A DNA stretch of 64,000 nt from JAFAYN01 sp963733105. Its GTDB lineage: Bacteria; Gemmatimonadota; Gemmatimonadetes; Longimicrobiales; Longimicrobiaceae. Location of the stretch: contig CAVTCB010000018.1 of assembly GCA_963733105.1 (NCBI GenBank), forward strand, positions 558,001 through 622,000, in the 5' to 3' direction. Positions 18,584 to 26,576 of the stretch are shown one piece after another; the first letter of the stretch is position 1; the number at the start of each line of letters is the position of its first letter. The notes beneath the pieces were generated by a model. The model saw only the letters and a program-made list of their open reading frames with translations. It ran no database searches and was not told where the DNA came from. The position numbers and the translations under genes are program-made.

Positions 18584-18616
18584 GGAAGAAACTGCCGCAG
18601 AGCGCTTTTTTCCCAC
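18584..18616 (+). promoter_or_regulatory. Candidate shared regulatory block upstream of fliA
   Basis: GGAAGAAACTGCC (18584-18596) is the exact reverse complement of the 13-mer upstream of fliQ, and is followed by GCAGAGCGCTTTT, resembling GCTGAGCGGCTTTT after the fliQ copy. Its 3' edge lies 199 nt before the fliA start, against 198 nt for fliQ. It could bind a flagellar regulator; unproven. Confidence 0.3.
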
Positions 18617-18794
18617 CCCCCCGGCGCGGTCCCGCGGCTCGGCCGAAAATCGCAAGTCGAGCAGAATCAGCAACATACGCCGGGCGAATCCCGGCTTTGC
18701 GAAGTGCGCCGGACGCGGTCCGGTGCGTGCCTATATAAGGGAGCGTGAGCCGGACGGAGATCGGCTCGCTCCCTTCCACCGGAGATCTGGAACC

Positions 18795-19556
18795 ATGACT
18801 ACGACGGCCCTCTGGACTGCGCACGCGGGCGGTGACTCGGCGGCGCGCGAGAAGCTCCTCACCGAGCACCTGGGGCTCGTGCACCACGTGGCCCGCCAGG
18901 TCTCCCGCAGCCTCACGGTGGAGGCCGACTTCGACGAGCTGGTCAGCGCCGGGAGCATGGGGCTGATGAACGCGCTGGACACCTTCGACCCCTCCCGGGG
19001 GCTGGCGTTCAGCACCTTCGCGGCCCCCCGCATCCGCGGCGCCATCCTGGACGACCTGCGCCGTCAGGACCACGTCCCCCGCTCCATCCGCCGCAAGACG
19101 CGCGAGATCTCCGCGGCGCGCGAGGCGCTCATGCGGACCCTGGGGCGCACCCCGGACGACCGCGAGCTGGCGGAGCAGATGGGGGTGGAGCTGGAGACCT
19201 TCTGGCGCTGGAGCGGCGAGGTGGAGGGGACCATGCACATCCCGCTCGACGACCGCTCGGTCGACGACCGCGACGGGCGCTCCGTGACCCCCGCCGACGT
19301 CCTGGCCGGCGAGACGCACGTCGACATCGAGGACCGGCTGAACCTGGGGGAGGAGGTGGAGATCCTCCGCGACGCCATCCTCCGCCTCAAGGAGCAGGAG
19401 CGGATCGTCCTCTCGCTGTACTACTACGAGGAGATGAAGCTGCACCAGATCGCCACCATCCTGGAGCTGACCGAGTCGCGCGTGTCGCAGATCCGCTCCA
19501 AGGCCATCTCCCGCCTGCGCGGCGAGCTGGCCCCGCTCCGGGAGCAGGTCGCGTGA
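18795..19556 (+). CDS. fliA: Flagellar sigma factor sigma-28 (FliA)
   Basis: 253 aa from the ATG at 18795. Region 2 is LVHHVARQVSRSL...DELVSAGSMGLMNALDTFDPSRGLAFSTFAAPRIRGAILDDLR, region 3 is VPRSIRRKTREI plus the TPDDRELAEQMG helix, and region 4 is LKEQERIVLSLYYYEEMKLHQIATILELTESRVSQIRSKAI. All are diagnostic for the FliA/WhiG class. It should direct transcription of late flagellar and chemotaxis units, matching the sigma-28-like promoters found near 39.7, 36.4 and 42.6 kb. No FlgM anti-sigma gene was seen in the window. Confidence 0.95.
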   Translation: MTTTALWTAHAGGDSAAREKLLTEHLGLVHHVARQVSRSLTVEADFDELVSAGSMGLMNALDTFDPSRGLAFSTFAAPRIRGAILDDLRRQDHVPRSIRRKTREISAAREALMRTLGRTPDDRELAEQMGVELETFWRWSGEVEGTMHIPLDDRSVDDRDGRSVTPADVLAGETHVDIEDRLNLGEEVEILRDAILRLKEQERIVLSLYYYEEMKLHQIATILELTESRVSQIRSKAISRLRGELAPLREQVA

Positions 19557-19768
19557 GCGCCGTCCTCCCCGCCGCGCTGGCCGGGGTGGTGGCGGTGTCG
19601 CTCCTGGCCGCGGGCTTCGTGTCCCGCGTCCGCGGCGCCGGCAGGCTCCCCGCGAAGGTGAGGTCGCTGGCGGCGCGCGGCGCCGCCCCCGCCGAGATCG
19701 CCCGGCGCACCGGGCTGTCGCGCGACGGAGTGGTCCTCCTCCTGGGCCGCGGGGCGAGGGCCGCGTGA
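19553..19768 (+). CDS. Small membrane protein with helix-turn-helix-like tail
   Basis: 71 aa, GTG start overlapping the fliA stop by 4 nt and itself overlapping flgF by 4 nt, so it is a real link in the operon. An N-terminal membrane helix (LPAALAGVVAVSLLAAGFV) is followed by a basic segment and AAPAEIARRTGLSRDGVVLLLG, which resembles a helix-turn-helix. Comparable small proteins lie between fliA and flgF in other flagellar clusters; the role is unknown. Confidence 0.65.
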   Translation: MSAVLPAALAGVVAVSLLAAGFVSRVRGAGRLPAKVRSLAARGAAPAEIARRTGLSRDGVVLLLGRGARAA

Positions 19769-20463
19769 GGCCGAGCAACGGGATGGCGAGCGCCGCGAGC
19801 GCGCTCCGCTACTGGGAGCGCCGCCAGGAGGTGGCGGCCCACAACCTGGCCAACGTGTCCACGGACGGGTTCAAGGCGGAGCGGGTGTTCGCGCGGATGA
19901 TCGACGACGCGCTCCCGGTGGCCGACACCGCCACCGACCTGAGCGGCGGGACGCTGAAGCCGAGCGGCGCGCCGCTGGACCTGGCGCTGGAGGGCCCCGG
20001 CTTCTTCGTGGTGGGGACGGAGGGGGGGGAGCGGTGGAGCCGCGGCGGGTCGTTCCGGCTGGACCCGGCGGGACAGGTGGTGGACGCCTCCGGCAACGCC
20101 CTCCTGGGCGAGGACGGCCCCGTGACCGTCCCCGCCGGCGGCGCCGTCGCCATCGACCGCGAGGGCGTGGTGCGGGTGGACGGCAGGGAGGTGGCGAAGC
20201 TCCGGGTGGAGACCTCGCCCCCCGGCGTCCGCCTGGCGCACGAGGCCGGGACGCTCTTCGTCCCCGACGCCGGCCGCGCCCCCGCGGGGGGCGACGCGCG
20301 CCAGGTCCGCCAGGGCTTCACCGAGGAGAGCAACGTCAGCTCCGTGGGCTCGCTGGTGGACATGATCTCCGTGCAGCGCGCCTACGCCTCGGTGCAGAAG
20401 GCGGTCACCACGCTGGACGGCATCCGGCAGACCATCTCGACGGAGCTGGGGAAGCCGGTATAG
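19765..20463 (+). CDS. flgF: Flagellar proximal rod protein FlgF
   Basis: 232 aa, GTG start. The N-terminal rod/hook motif ERRQEVAAHNLANVSTDGFKAER, central LDLALEGPGFFVVGTEGGERWSRGGSF and C-terminal EESNVSSVGSLVDMISVQRAYASVQKAV are the flagellar axial-protein signatures. Its length and position directly before flgG mark it as FlgF. It is exported by the type III apparatus into the proximal rod. Confidence 0.88.
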   Translation: MRPSNGMASAASALRYWERRQEVAAHNLANVSTDGFKAERVFARMIDDALPVADTATDLSGGTLKPSGAPLDLALEGPGFFVVGTEGGERWSRGGSFRLDPAGQVVDASGNALLGEDGPVTVPAGGAVAIDREGVVRVDGREVAKLRVETSPPGVRLAHEAGTLFVPDAGRAPAGGDARQVRQGFTEESNVSSVGSLVDMISVQRAYASVQKAVTTLDGIRQTISTELGKPV

Positions 20464-20623
20464 CAGGGGACAGGGGATAGGGGACAGGGAACAGCCTGCA
20501 ACTGCGGACCACACGGTCCGCCGGCTCCCGGTCTGCCGCCCCCTCCTCCCATGACGGTGTGGCTCGTCTTTCGTCTTTGTCTTTGGCTTGCTGTCCCCTG
20601 TTCCCTGTACCCTGTTCCCTATC
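20464..20623. repeat. Inverted copies of a GGGACAGGGAACAG repeat between flgF and flgG
   Basis: The spacer opens with several copies of GGGGACAGGGAACAG-like sequence (about 20464-20494) and closes with the reverse complement CTGTCCCCTGTTCCCTG-like sequence (about 20591-20620). Between them lies a smaller hairpin, GCGGACC/GGTCCGC. The same motif recurs before flgI (22730-22758). It is a dispersed low-complexity repeat that can fold into a long stem in the flgF-flgG mRNA. Confidence 0.7.
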
Positions 20624-21412
20624 ATGGATCCAGCACTGCGCACCGCGGCCACCGGGATGATGGCCCAGCAGACCCGCAGCGAGGTGATCGCCAACAACCT
20701 GGCGAACGTCAACACCACGGGGTTCAAGCGGAGCCGCGCGCACTTCGAGGACCTCCTGTACCAGACGGTGCAGGGGACGGCCACCGTCGGCGGGCCCGAC
20801 AACCAGACCGTCCCCGCCATCCAGGTGGGGCGCGGGACGCACCTCTCGTCCGTGCAGCGGCTGCACGCGCAGGGGCCCATCGAGACCACCTCGCGCTCGC
20901 TCGACCTGGCGATCGAGGGGGAAGGGTTCTTCACCGTGCAGCTCCCCAGCGGGACCACGGCGTACACCCGCGACGGGAGCCTCGCCATCTCCGACCAGGG
21001 GACGCTGGTCACCCAGGGCGGCTACACCGTGGTCCCCGGGATCAAGGTCCCCAACGACCTGTCGGAGGTCAACGTCTCCCGCACCGGAGTGGTGACCGGG
21101 CAGCGGACCGGCTCCCCCGAGCCGGTGGAGCTGGGGCGGATCGAGATGGCCCGCTTCGTCAACCCGTCCGGGCTCCTTTCCGCGGGGGAGAACCTGTACA
21201 CGCAGACCGCCGCCTCCGGCGAGCCGATCCAGGGCTTCGCGCAGGAGGACGGGATGGGGCGCATCCTCCAGGGGGCGCTGGAGGGGAGCAACGTGGAGAT
21301 CGTGCAGGAGATGGTGGACATGATCGCCTCCATGCGCGCCTACGAGATCAACTCCAAGTCCATCAAGAACAGCGAGCAGATGTCGGAGATCGCCTCCTCC
21401 ATGGTGCGGTAG
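20624..21412 (+). CDS. flgG: Flagellar distal rod protein FlgG
   Basis: 262 aa, exactly the usual FlgG length, from the ATG at 20624. MDPALRTAATGMMAQQTRSEVIANNLANVNTTGFKRSR, LDLAIEGEGFFTVQL, FVNPSGLLSAGENLYTQTAASGEP and the C-terminal LEGSNVEIVQEMVDMIASMRAYEINSKSI are all canonical. It forms the distal rod that crosses the periplasm and outer membrane. The flgA start follows 1 nt after its stop. Confidence 0.96.
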   Translation: MDPALRTAATGMMAQQTRSEVIANNLANVNTTGFKRSRAHFEDLLYQTVQGTATVGGPDNQTVPAIQVGRGTHLSSVQRLHAQGPIETTSRSLDLAIEGEGFFTVQLPSGTTAYTRDGSLAISDQGTLVTQGGYTVVPGIKVPNDLSEVNVSRTGVVTGQRTGSPEPVELGRIEMARFVNPSGLLSAGENLYTQTAASGEPIQGFAQEDGMGRILQGALEGSNVEIVQEMVDMIASMRAYEINSKSIKNSEQMSEIASSMVR

Positions 21413-21413
21413 G

Positions 21414-22082
21414 ATGACCTCCGCGCTCCTCCTCGTACTGGCGCTCGCCGCGGCGCCCCCCGCCCCCGCCGACACGGCGGGGCGGGCGGCGGCGTGGTCG
21501 CCCCCGGCCGGGCTGGCGCGCCGCGTGGCCGGGGAGGTCGCGGAGCGCTGGGGGGTGGAGGCCGCGTCGGTGCGGCTGGAGTGGCCCACCGCCTCCGCCG
21601 CCCCGGTGGACTCCGCCGCCCCCTTCCGCCTGGGCGGGACCGGCGTCGGGGGATACTGGAGCGTGGTCCTCCCCGGGAGGCCGCTCCTGCGCGTCCGCGC
21701 CGGGGTGGAGCGGAGGGTCCCGGTGGCCGCCCGCGCCGTGGCGCGGGGCGCCACCCTCGCCGCGGAGGACGTGGCGGTGGCGCCGGTGGTGGAGCACGGC
21801 CCGCCCCGCGCGGAGGGCCCCGCGCCGGGCGCCGGGTGGACCGCGCGCCGGGGGATCGCGGCCGGGGAGCCGCTCCGCGAGCCCGCGGTGGGGCCGCCGC
21901 TCCTGGTGCGCGCGGGGGAGCCCGCCGAGGTGGTGTGGAGCGGGAGCGGGGTGCAGGTGAGGCTGCGGGGCGTCGCGCTCGGCTCCGCGAGCGAGGGCGG
22001 GCGAGTGGCGGTCCGGATCGACACGGCGCGGCGGCTGGAGGGGGTGGCGGTCGCCCCCGGGATCGTCCGCGTCCAACCGTGA
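21414..22082 (+). CDS. flgA: P-ring chaperone FlgA
   Basis: 222 aa. Short signal peptide (MTSALLLVLALAAAPPAPA), a divergent N-terminal half, then the SAF domain with VPVAARAVARGATLAAEDVAV, TARRGIAAGEPLREPAV and a final GVAVAPGIVRVQP-like beta segment. FlgA is a periplasmic chaperone for assembly of the FlgI P-ring; flgH and flgI follow directly. Sequence identity in this family is low, so position and SAF domain carry the assignment. Confidence 0.85.
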   Translation: MTSALLLVLALAAAPPAPADTAGRAAAWSPPAGLARRVAGEVAERWGVEAASVRLEWPTASAAPVDSAAPFRLGGTGVGGYWSVVLPGRPLLRVRAGVERRVPVAARAVARGATLAAEDVAVAPVVEHGPPRAEGPAPGAGWTARRGIAAGEPLREPAVGPPLLVRAGEPAEVVWSGSGVQVRLRGVALGSASEGGRVAVRIDTARRLEGVAVAPGIVRVQP

Positions 22083-22101
22083 AGCGCAGAGGCACCCAGA
22101 G

Positions 22102-22716
22102 ATGAACAGCTTCCGCCCGATCCCCGGGCTCCTCTTCCTCCTCGCTGCGGCCGTGGCCGCCGCGCCGGAGGCCCGCGCCCAGGACGCCGCGCCCCGCAGG
22201 GCCGCGCCGCGCTCGTGGACCTCCGACCGCCGCGACTTCGCCGTGGGCGACGTGGTCACCGTGCTGGTGGACGAGTCCACCGTGGCCTCGGCCAACAAGG
22301 GGAGCTACGCCAGCGAGACGCGCAGCCGCGACCTGGAGCTGGGCGCCTCCGGCACCGGGCTGGCCGCCTCGCTCCCCGCCACCGGCGCCCGCGTGGGCAC
22401 CGGGAGCGCCGGCGAGTCGCGCCAGCGCGGCGAGGCCACCCGCGCCACCCGCTTCACCGGCGAGCTGAGCGCCCGGGTGGACTCCGTGGGCGCGGGCGGG
22501 CTCCTCCGCATCCGCGGCCGCAAGGTGGTGGACGTGGACCGCAACCGCGAGGAGATCGCCTTCACCGGGTGGGTCCGCCCGCAGGACGTGTCGCGCGACA
22601 ACACCGTGGACTCCTGGCGCGTCGCCGACGCCGAGCTGGTCTACACCGGGAAGGGATCGCTCGGGAAGCCCCGCACGGGGATCCTGGGACGCATCCTGGG
22701 GATGGTGTGGCCGTGA
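22102..22716 (+). CDS. flgH: L-ring protein FlgH, without lipobox
   Basis: 204 aa. Family motifs: DFAVGDVVTVLVDESTVASANKG, RFTGELSARVDSVGAGGLLRIRG, EIAFTGWVRPQDVSRDNTV and AELVYTGKGSLG...ILGRILGMVWP. FlgH forms the outer-membrane L-ring and is normally a lipoprotein. Here the signal (FLLAAAVAAAPEARAQ) looks like signal peptidase I and the protein contains no cysteine at all, so it cannot be lipidated. Confidence 0.92.
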   Translation: MNSFRPIPGLLFLLAAAVAAAPEARAQDAAPRRAAPRSWTSDRRDFAVGDVVTVLVDESTVASANKGSYASETRSRDLELGASGTGLAASLPATGARVGTGSAGESRQRGEATRATRFTGELSARVDSVGAGGLLRIRGRKVVDVDRNREEIAFTGWVRPQDVSRDNTVDSWRVADAELVYTGKGSLGKPRTGILGRILGMVWP

Positions 22717-22890
22717 CCAGGAACCGCAGGGGACAGGGAACAGGGGACAGGGGACAGCCGGCAAGGGCGGCCCTCACCCGCTCGCTTAGGCTCGCACCCT
22801 CTCCCAATTCTGGGAGAGGGTTGGAGGACGCGGCGGCCCCGTCGTTCTCCCCTCCCCCCTTGTGGGGGAGGGGCCGGGGGTGGGGGGTAG
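22717..22890 (+). repeat. Cluster of short palindromic repeats before flgI
   Basis: After flgH come GGGACAGGGAACAGGGG copies (22730-22758), then an inverted pair CCCTCTCCCAATTCTGGGAGAGGG (22798-22818, arms CCTCTCCC/GGGAGAGG), then CTCCCC...GGGGAGGGGCCGGGGGTGGGG (about 22846-22887). A related GGGGAGGGGCCGGGGGTGGGGG sequence, inverted, lies after motB (33236-33280). These are dispersed intergenic elements and no gene is seen in them, though the last one may supply the flgI start region. Confidence 0.65.
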
Positions 22891-22901
22891 CCCTCCGGGC
22901 G

Positions 22902-23921
22902 GTGCTGCTCCTGGCGGGGCTGGTGCTGGCGCCGCTCGCGGCCGGCGCGCAGGAGGTGCGCATCCGCGACCTGACGCTGGGGGACGCGGCGGTCCCGGTG
23001 CGGCTGGTGGGGTACGGGCTGGTGACCGGGCTGGACGGGACCGGCGACCGCGGGCTCGGGGCGCGAGGGGCGGGGCAGACGGTGCAGTCCGTCGCCAACC
23101 TCCTGCGGCGCTTCGACGTGGAGGTCCCCGCGGAGATGCTCCGCACCCGCAACGTGGCCGCGGTGCTGGTGACCGCCGAGGTGTCGCCCTACCTGCGCGC
23201 CGGAGCCCGCTTCAACGTCGCCGTCTCCTCGGTGGGGGACGCCCGCTCGCTGCGCGGCGGCGTGCTCTGGATGACCCCGCTGGTGGCCGAGGCGGGGGGC
23301 ACGCCCGTCGCCACGGCGCAGGGGGCGCTCCTGGTCAGCGACGGGGGGCAGGCCCGCGGCTCGTACGCGGTGGAGACCACCGCGCGCAGTCCCGAGGGCG
23401 GGCTCCTGGAGGGCGACCTCCCGCGCCCCGCCTTCGCCCGGCAGTCGCGGCTGGTGCTGCGCGAGCCCGACCTGGGGACCGCCACGCGCATCGCCGCGGC
23501 GGTGAACGGGGCGCTGGGCGCCGGGAGCGCCGCGGTGGAGGACCCCGGCGCGGTGGCGCTGACGCCGCGCGGGAACGAGGACCGCGCCACCCTCCTGGCC
23601 CGCATCGGCGAGCTGCGCGTGCGCCCCGACCGCCCCAACCGGCTGGTGATCGACGGGCGCGACGGCACCGTGGTGGCCGGGGGCGACATGCAGGTGGGGG
23701 AGGCCACGGTGAGCCACGGCGCGGTCACGCTCACCGTGGGCGCGGCGGCGGGCGGCGGCGGCGCGGCGGGGCAGGGGGGCGTGCAGGTGGCCGTGGGGAC
23801 GCCGGTGGTGCAGGTGGCCGCCGCGCTCCAGGCGGTCCGCACCCCGCCCTCCGAGATCGCGGCCATCTTCGAGTCGCTTCGCGCGGTGGGGGCCATCTCC
23901 GCCGAGGTGGTGATCCGGTGA
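22902..23921 (+). CDS. flgI: P-ring protein FlgI
   Basis: About 339 aa from the GTG at 22902. Motifs VRIRDLTLGDAAVPVRLVGYGLVTGLDGTGD, QTVQSVANLLRRFDV, NVAAVLVTAEVSPYLRAGARFNVAVSSVGDARSLRGGVLWMTPL and the C-terminal LQAVRTPPSEIAAIFESLRAVGAISAEVVIR are canonical. It is a periplasmic ring subunit. The start is uncertain: an in-frame TTG at 22860 would add a basic n-region (WGRGRGWGVALR) encoded by a repeat element and give a better signal peptide. Its stop overlaps the next start (GTGA). Confidence 0.93.
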   Translation: MLLLAGLVLAPLAAGAQEVRIRDLTLGDAAVPVRLVGYGLVTGLDGTGDRGLGARGAGQTVQSVANLLRRFDVEVPAEMLRTRNVAAVLVTAEVSPYLRAGARFNVAVSSVGDARSLRGGVLWMTPLVAEAGGTPVATAQGALLVSDGGQARGSYAVETTARSPEGGLLEGDLPRPAFARQSRLVLREPDLGTATRIAAAVNGALGAGSAAVEDPGAVALTPRGNEDRATLLARIGELRVRPDRPNRLVIDGRDGTVVAGGDMQVGEATVSHGAVTLTVGAAAGGGGAAGQGGVQVAVGTPVVQVAAALQAVRTPPSEIAAIFESLRAVGAISAEVVIR

Positions 23922-24226
23922 GCGCCGTCCAGGGGCCCGGCGCCCCCGCGGCCGGCGCCTCGCCCGCCGGCGAGGCGGAGCGGCTGCGCCGGTCGGCGCG
24001 GCAGCTGGAGGGGGTGTTCGCCGAGCAGCTGCTCAAGGCCATGCGCGAGACCGTCCCGCGCGACGGGGCGGTGGACGGGGGGACCGGAGAGGAGATGTTC
24101 ACCGGGATGCTGGACCAGTCCCTCGCCGAAGCCCTCCCCGGGAAGTGGGGGGAGCGCGGGCTGGGCGAGGCGCTCTTCCGCCAGCTGAGGTCCGCACTCC
24201 CCGCAGCCACCCGAGAGGAACGATGA
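23918..24226 (+). CDS. flgJ: Rod-binding FlgJ-like protein (no muramidase domain)
   Basis: 102 aa. Only the N-terminal rod-binding domain is present: RSARQLEGVFAEQLLKAMRETVP, GEEMFTGMLDQSLAEALPGKWGERGLGEALFRQL. The C-terminal glucosaminidase domain of enterobacterial FlgJ is absent, as in many other phyla. It probably caps the growing rod; another enzyme must open the peptidoglycan. Overlaps flgI and flgN by 4 nt each. Confidence 0.85.
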   Translation: MSAVQGPGAPAAGASPAGEAERLRRSARQLEGVFAEQLLKAMRETVPRDGAVDGGTGEEMFTGMLDQSLAEALPGKWGERGLGEALFRQLRSALPAATREER

Positions 24227-24711
24227 TGACGCAGTCGCAGCTCGCCACCGCCCCGGCCCTCCCGTCCCGCGCCTCCCTGGACGCGCTGGTGGACGCCCTC
24301 GCCTCCGAGCGGCGGCTCCTGGACGAGCTGGTGGCCATCATGCGCCGGCAGCGCTCCGCCGTGGGCGTGGACGACCTGGAGGGGGTGGACGACAGCGTCT
24401 TCGCCACGCACCGCGTGCTCCTGACGCTGAACGAGGCGCGCCGCCGCCGCCGCTCCCTGTACACCCTCCTGGGCGACCCGGAGGAGCTGCGCTTCCCCGA
24501 GCTGGAAGAGGCCTTCGGCGCCGAGGCCGCGTCCCGGCTCCGCGAGGCGCGGGAGGGGCTGCGGGGGGCGGCGCTCCACCTGTCGCGCGAGGTGGAGGTG
24601 AACCGCCGCGTCCTGCGCGAGGCGCTGGCCACCGGCGACGAGTACGTGCGCGCCCTGTGCGGCGCCCCCGACGAGCGCCGCGGCGGGCTCCTCCTGGACC
24701 GCAGGGGGTAG
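24223..24711 (+). CDS. flgN: FlgN-like export chaperone
   Basis: 162 aa from the ATG at 24223 (a second ATG follows directly). The protein is almost wholly helical and charged, with LDALVDALASERRLLDELVAIMRRQRSAVG at the start, as in FlgN chaperones of the hook-filament junction proteins. Its place between flgJ and flgK supports the call. It would escort FlgK (and FlgL) to FlhA. Confidence 0.75.
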   Translation: MMTQSQLATAPALPSRASLDALVDALASERRLLDELVAIMRRQRSAVGVDDLEGVDDSVFATHRVLLTLNEARRRRRSLYTLLGDPEELRFPELEEAFGAEAASRLREAREGLRGAALHLSREVEVNRRVLREALATGDEYVRALCGAPDERRGGLLLDRRG

Positions 24712-24716
24712 CGGCC

Positions 24717-26118
24717 GTGTCCATCGGGAGCATCCTGAGCATCGCGCGGACGGCCATGTCCGCGCACCAGCTCGCGGTGCAGGTCACCTCCCAGAACGTC
24801 GCCAACGCCGAGGTGGAGGGGTACTCCCGCCAGCGGACCACGATGGAGGCCGGCGTCCCCCTGCTCACCCCCATCGGCGCGCTGGGGACCGGGGTGGTGG
24901 TGAGCGACGTGGGGCGCATCCGCGACGCGCTCCTGGACGAGGGGTACCGCCGCGAGGCGGGGAGCGCGGCGGAGTTCGGGACGCGCCGCGACCTCCTGGC
25001 GCGGATCGAGTCCGTCTTCGGCGAGCCGTCGGAGCAGGGGCTGGCCTCCACCATGGACGCCTTCTGGTCGTCCTGGGGCGACCTGGCCAGCCACCCCAAC
25101 AGCGCCACCGCGCGCGGGGTGGTGCAGCAGCGGGGGGAGCAGCTCTCCTTCCTCCTGAACAACTACGCCGGCCAGCTCGGCGACATCGGGCGCAACACCC
25201 TGGACGGGCTCCGCAACTCGCTGGGCGAGCTGAACGACCTGGCCCGGCAGGTGGCGGAGGTCAACAACCAGGTCATGGCGGCGGAGGTGGGGGGCGTCTC
25301 CGCGCCCGACCTCCGCGACGCGCGCGACCGCCTGGTGGACCGCATGGCGAAGCTCGCGCCCGTCCGCACCATCGAGCACGGCAACGGCGCCATCTCCGTG
25401 TACGTGGAGAACGTCACCGCCGTGGACGGCGGCTCGGCCAAGACCTTCACCCTGGAGGGCCCCCCGAACCGGGTGCACGTGGACGGCTCCCCCATGCCGC
25501 AGCTCGGCGGCTCGCTGGGGGCGATGCTGGAGGCGGTGAACACCGACGTCCCGGGCGCCATCGCCCGCCTGGACGCGCTGGCCGTCTCGCTGGTGTCGCA
25601 CGTGAACGGGGTGCACCTGCGCGGCTGGACCGCCGCGGGCGACCTGGCCGGCGGCGCCGACTGGACCCACGCGGACCCCACCCTCCAGGGCTCGCGCGTC
25701 CCCTTCTTCGACCCGGCCACCACCGGCGCGAAGAACATCTCCCTGTCGGCGCCGGTGAAGTCGGACAAGGCCTACGTCGCGGTGGGGAAGACGCAGAACG
25801 GCCCGGCGGACAACTGGGTGGCGCTCGCGGATCTCGCAGCTCCGCACGGCGACGGGGATGGTGGGGGGGGAGTCGTTCTCCGACCACTACCGGGGGACGG
25901 TGGCGGGCGTGGCGCTCCAGGCCAGCTCGGCGGCGGGCTCCGCCGCGGTGTACGAGACGCTGGCCTCGCAGGCGGACACGCGCCGCGTCAGCGTGAGCGG
26001 GGTGTCCACGGACGAGGAGCTGGTCCAGCTCATGCGTCACCAGCAGGCCTACGCCGCGGCGGCCAAGCTGGTGAGCGCGGCCGACGAGATGGCGCAGACC
26101 GTCCTCAACATGGTCTAA
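24717..26118 (+). pseudogene. flgK: Hook-filament junction protein FlgK, one +1 frameshift
   Basis: GTG start 5 nt after flgN. SIGSILSIARTAMSAHQLAVQVTSQNVANAEVEGYSRQR is the FlgK N-terminus, and the last part, DEELVQLMRHQQAYAAAAKLVSAADEMAQTVLNMV, is its canonical C-terminus, but in the next frame. The span is 3n+1 nt. One extra G in GCGGATC near 25829-25830 explains the shift; removing it gives VALAISQLRTATGMVGGESFSDHYRG and an intact protein of about 466 aa. FlgK joins hook and filament. Confidence 0.9.
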
Positions 26119-26133
26119 CGTGGAGGTGCTTCG

Positions 26134-26373
26134 ATGCTGATCCTGAGCCGTCGCGAGGGCGACGCGATCCTGATCGAGGGCGGGATCCGCATCGTCGTGC
26201 TGGGGGTGGACCGGCGCGGAGTGCGGCTGGGGATCGAGGCCCCGCCGAGCGTGAGCATCGTCCGCGAGGAGATCGTCAACCAGATCGCCGACGAGAACCG
26301 CCGCGCCGGGGCGGCTCCCGACGCGCGCGAGTGGCTGGAGGTGATCCCGGTGCAGTCGAACCCGCAGAAGTAG
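26134..26373 (+). CDS. csrA: Carbon storage regulator CsrA
   Basis: 79 aa. MLILSRREGDAILIEGGIRIVVLGVDRRGVRLGIEAPPSVSIVREEI is canonical CsrA with Arg at the RNA-binding C-terminal strand-helix junction. A GGAGG ribosome binding site lies before the ATG. CsrA represses translation of target mRNAs, including flagellin in many bacteria. It follows flgK by 15 nt; the usual flgL and fliW neighbours are missing here. Confidence 0.95.
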   Translation: MLILSRREGDAILIEGGIRIVVLGVDRRGVRLGIEAPPSVSIVREEIVNQIADENRRAGAAPDAREWLEVIPVQSNPQK

Positions 26374-26377
26374 GGGG

Positions 26378-26522
26378 AGGGTTCGGGCGTGCCCCCCGCG
26401 GGGCGCGGGGGTCGGGCTGCGGCTCCGTAAAGCACGATACGACCGTGCTTAACGGAGTCGAGCCCCGACGATACTGCCGTCGGGTCTCGCCCCTCCGGGC
26501 TCGCATCCCTCACGCAACTGTT
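26378..26522 (+). repeat. Hairpin-rich dispersed repeat, copy A
   Basis: About 145 nt, nearly identical to the reverse complement of 33310-33450. Hairpin 1 has arms CTCCGTAAAGCACG (26423-26436) and CGTGCTTAACGGAG (26444-26457) with one mismatch. Hairpin 2 has arms CCCGACG (26464-26470) and CGTCGGG (26478-26484) around the loop ATACTGC. A GC-rich palindrome (CCCCCCGCGGGGCGCGGGG) precedes them. Copy B keeps hairpin 2 with a paired A-T to G-C change. Unknown family; no transposase nearby. Confidence 0.75.
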
Positions 26523-26546
26523 GGCTGTGCCTGCGGTTGAATGGAG

Positions 26547-26568
26547 CGCCCGCCTTGGAAGGCGGGCG
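26547..26568. terminator. Bidirectional hairpin between csrA and the RCC1 gene
   Basis: Perfect 10-bp stem CGCCCGCCTT/AAGGCGGGCG with a 2-nt loop, located 9 nt beyond the stop of the convergent RCC1 gene. It probably terminates both transcripts. Confidence 0.6.
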
Positions 26569-26576
26569 TTCGTGCG

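Noticed and set aside
26400..26520. tRNA-like structure in the repeat (TCGAGCCCCG resembling a T-arm)
   Set aside because: No acceptor stem, anticodon arm or CCA-compatible end could be fitted.
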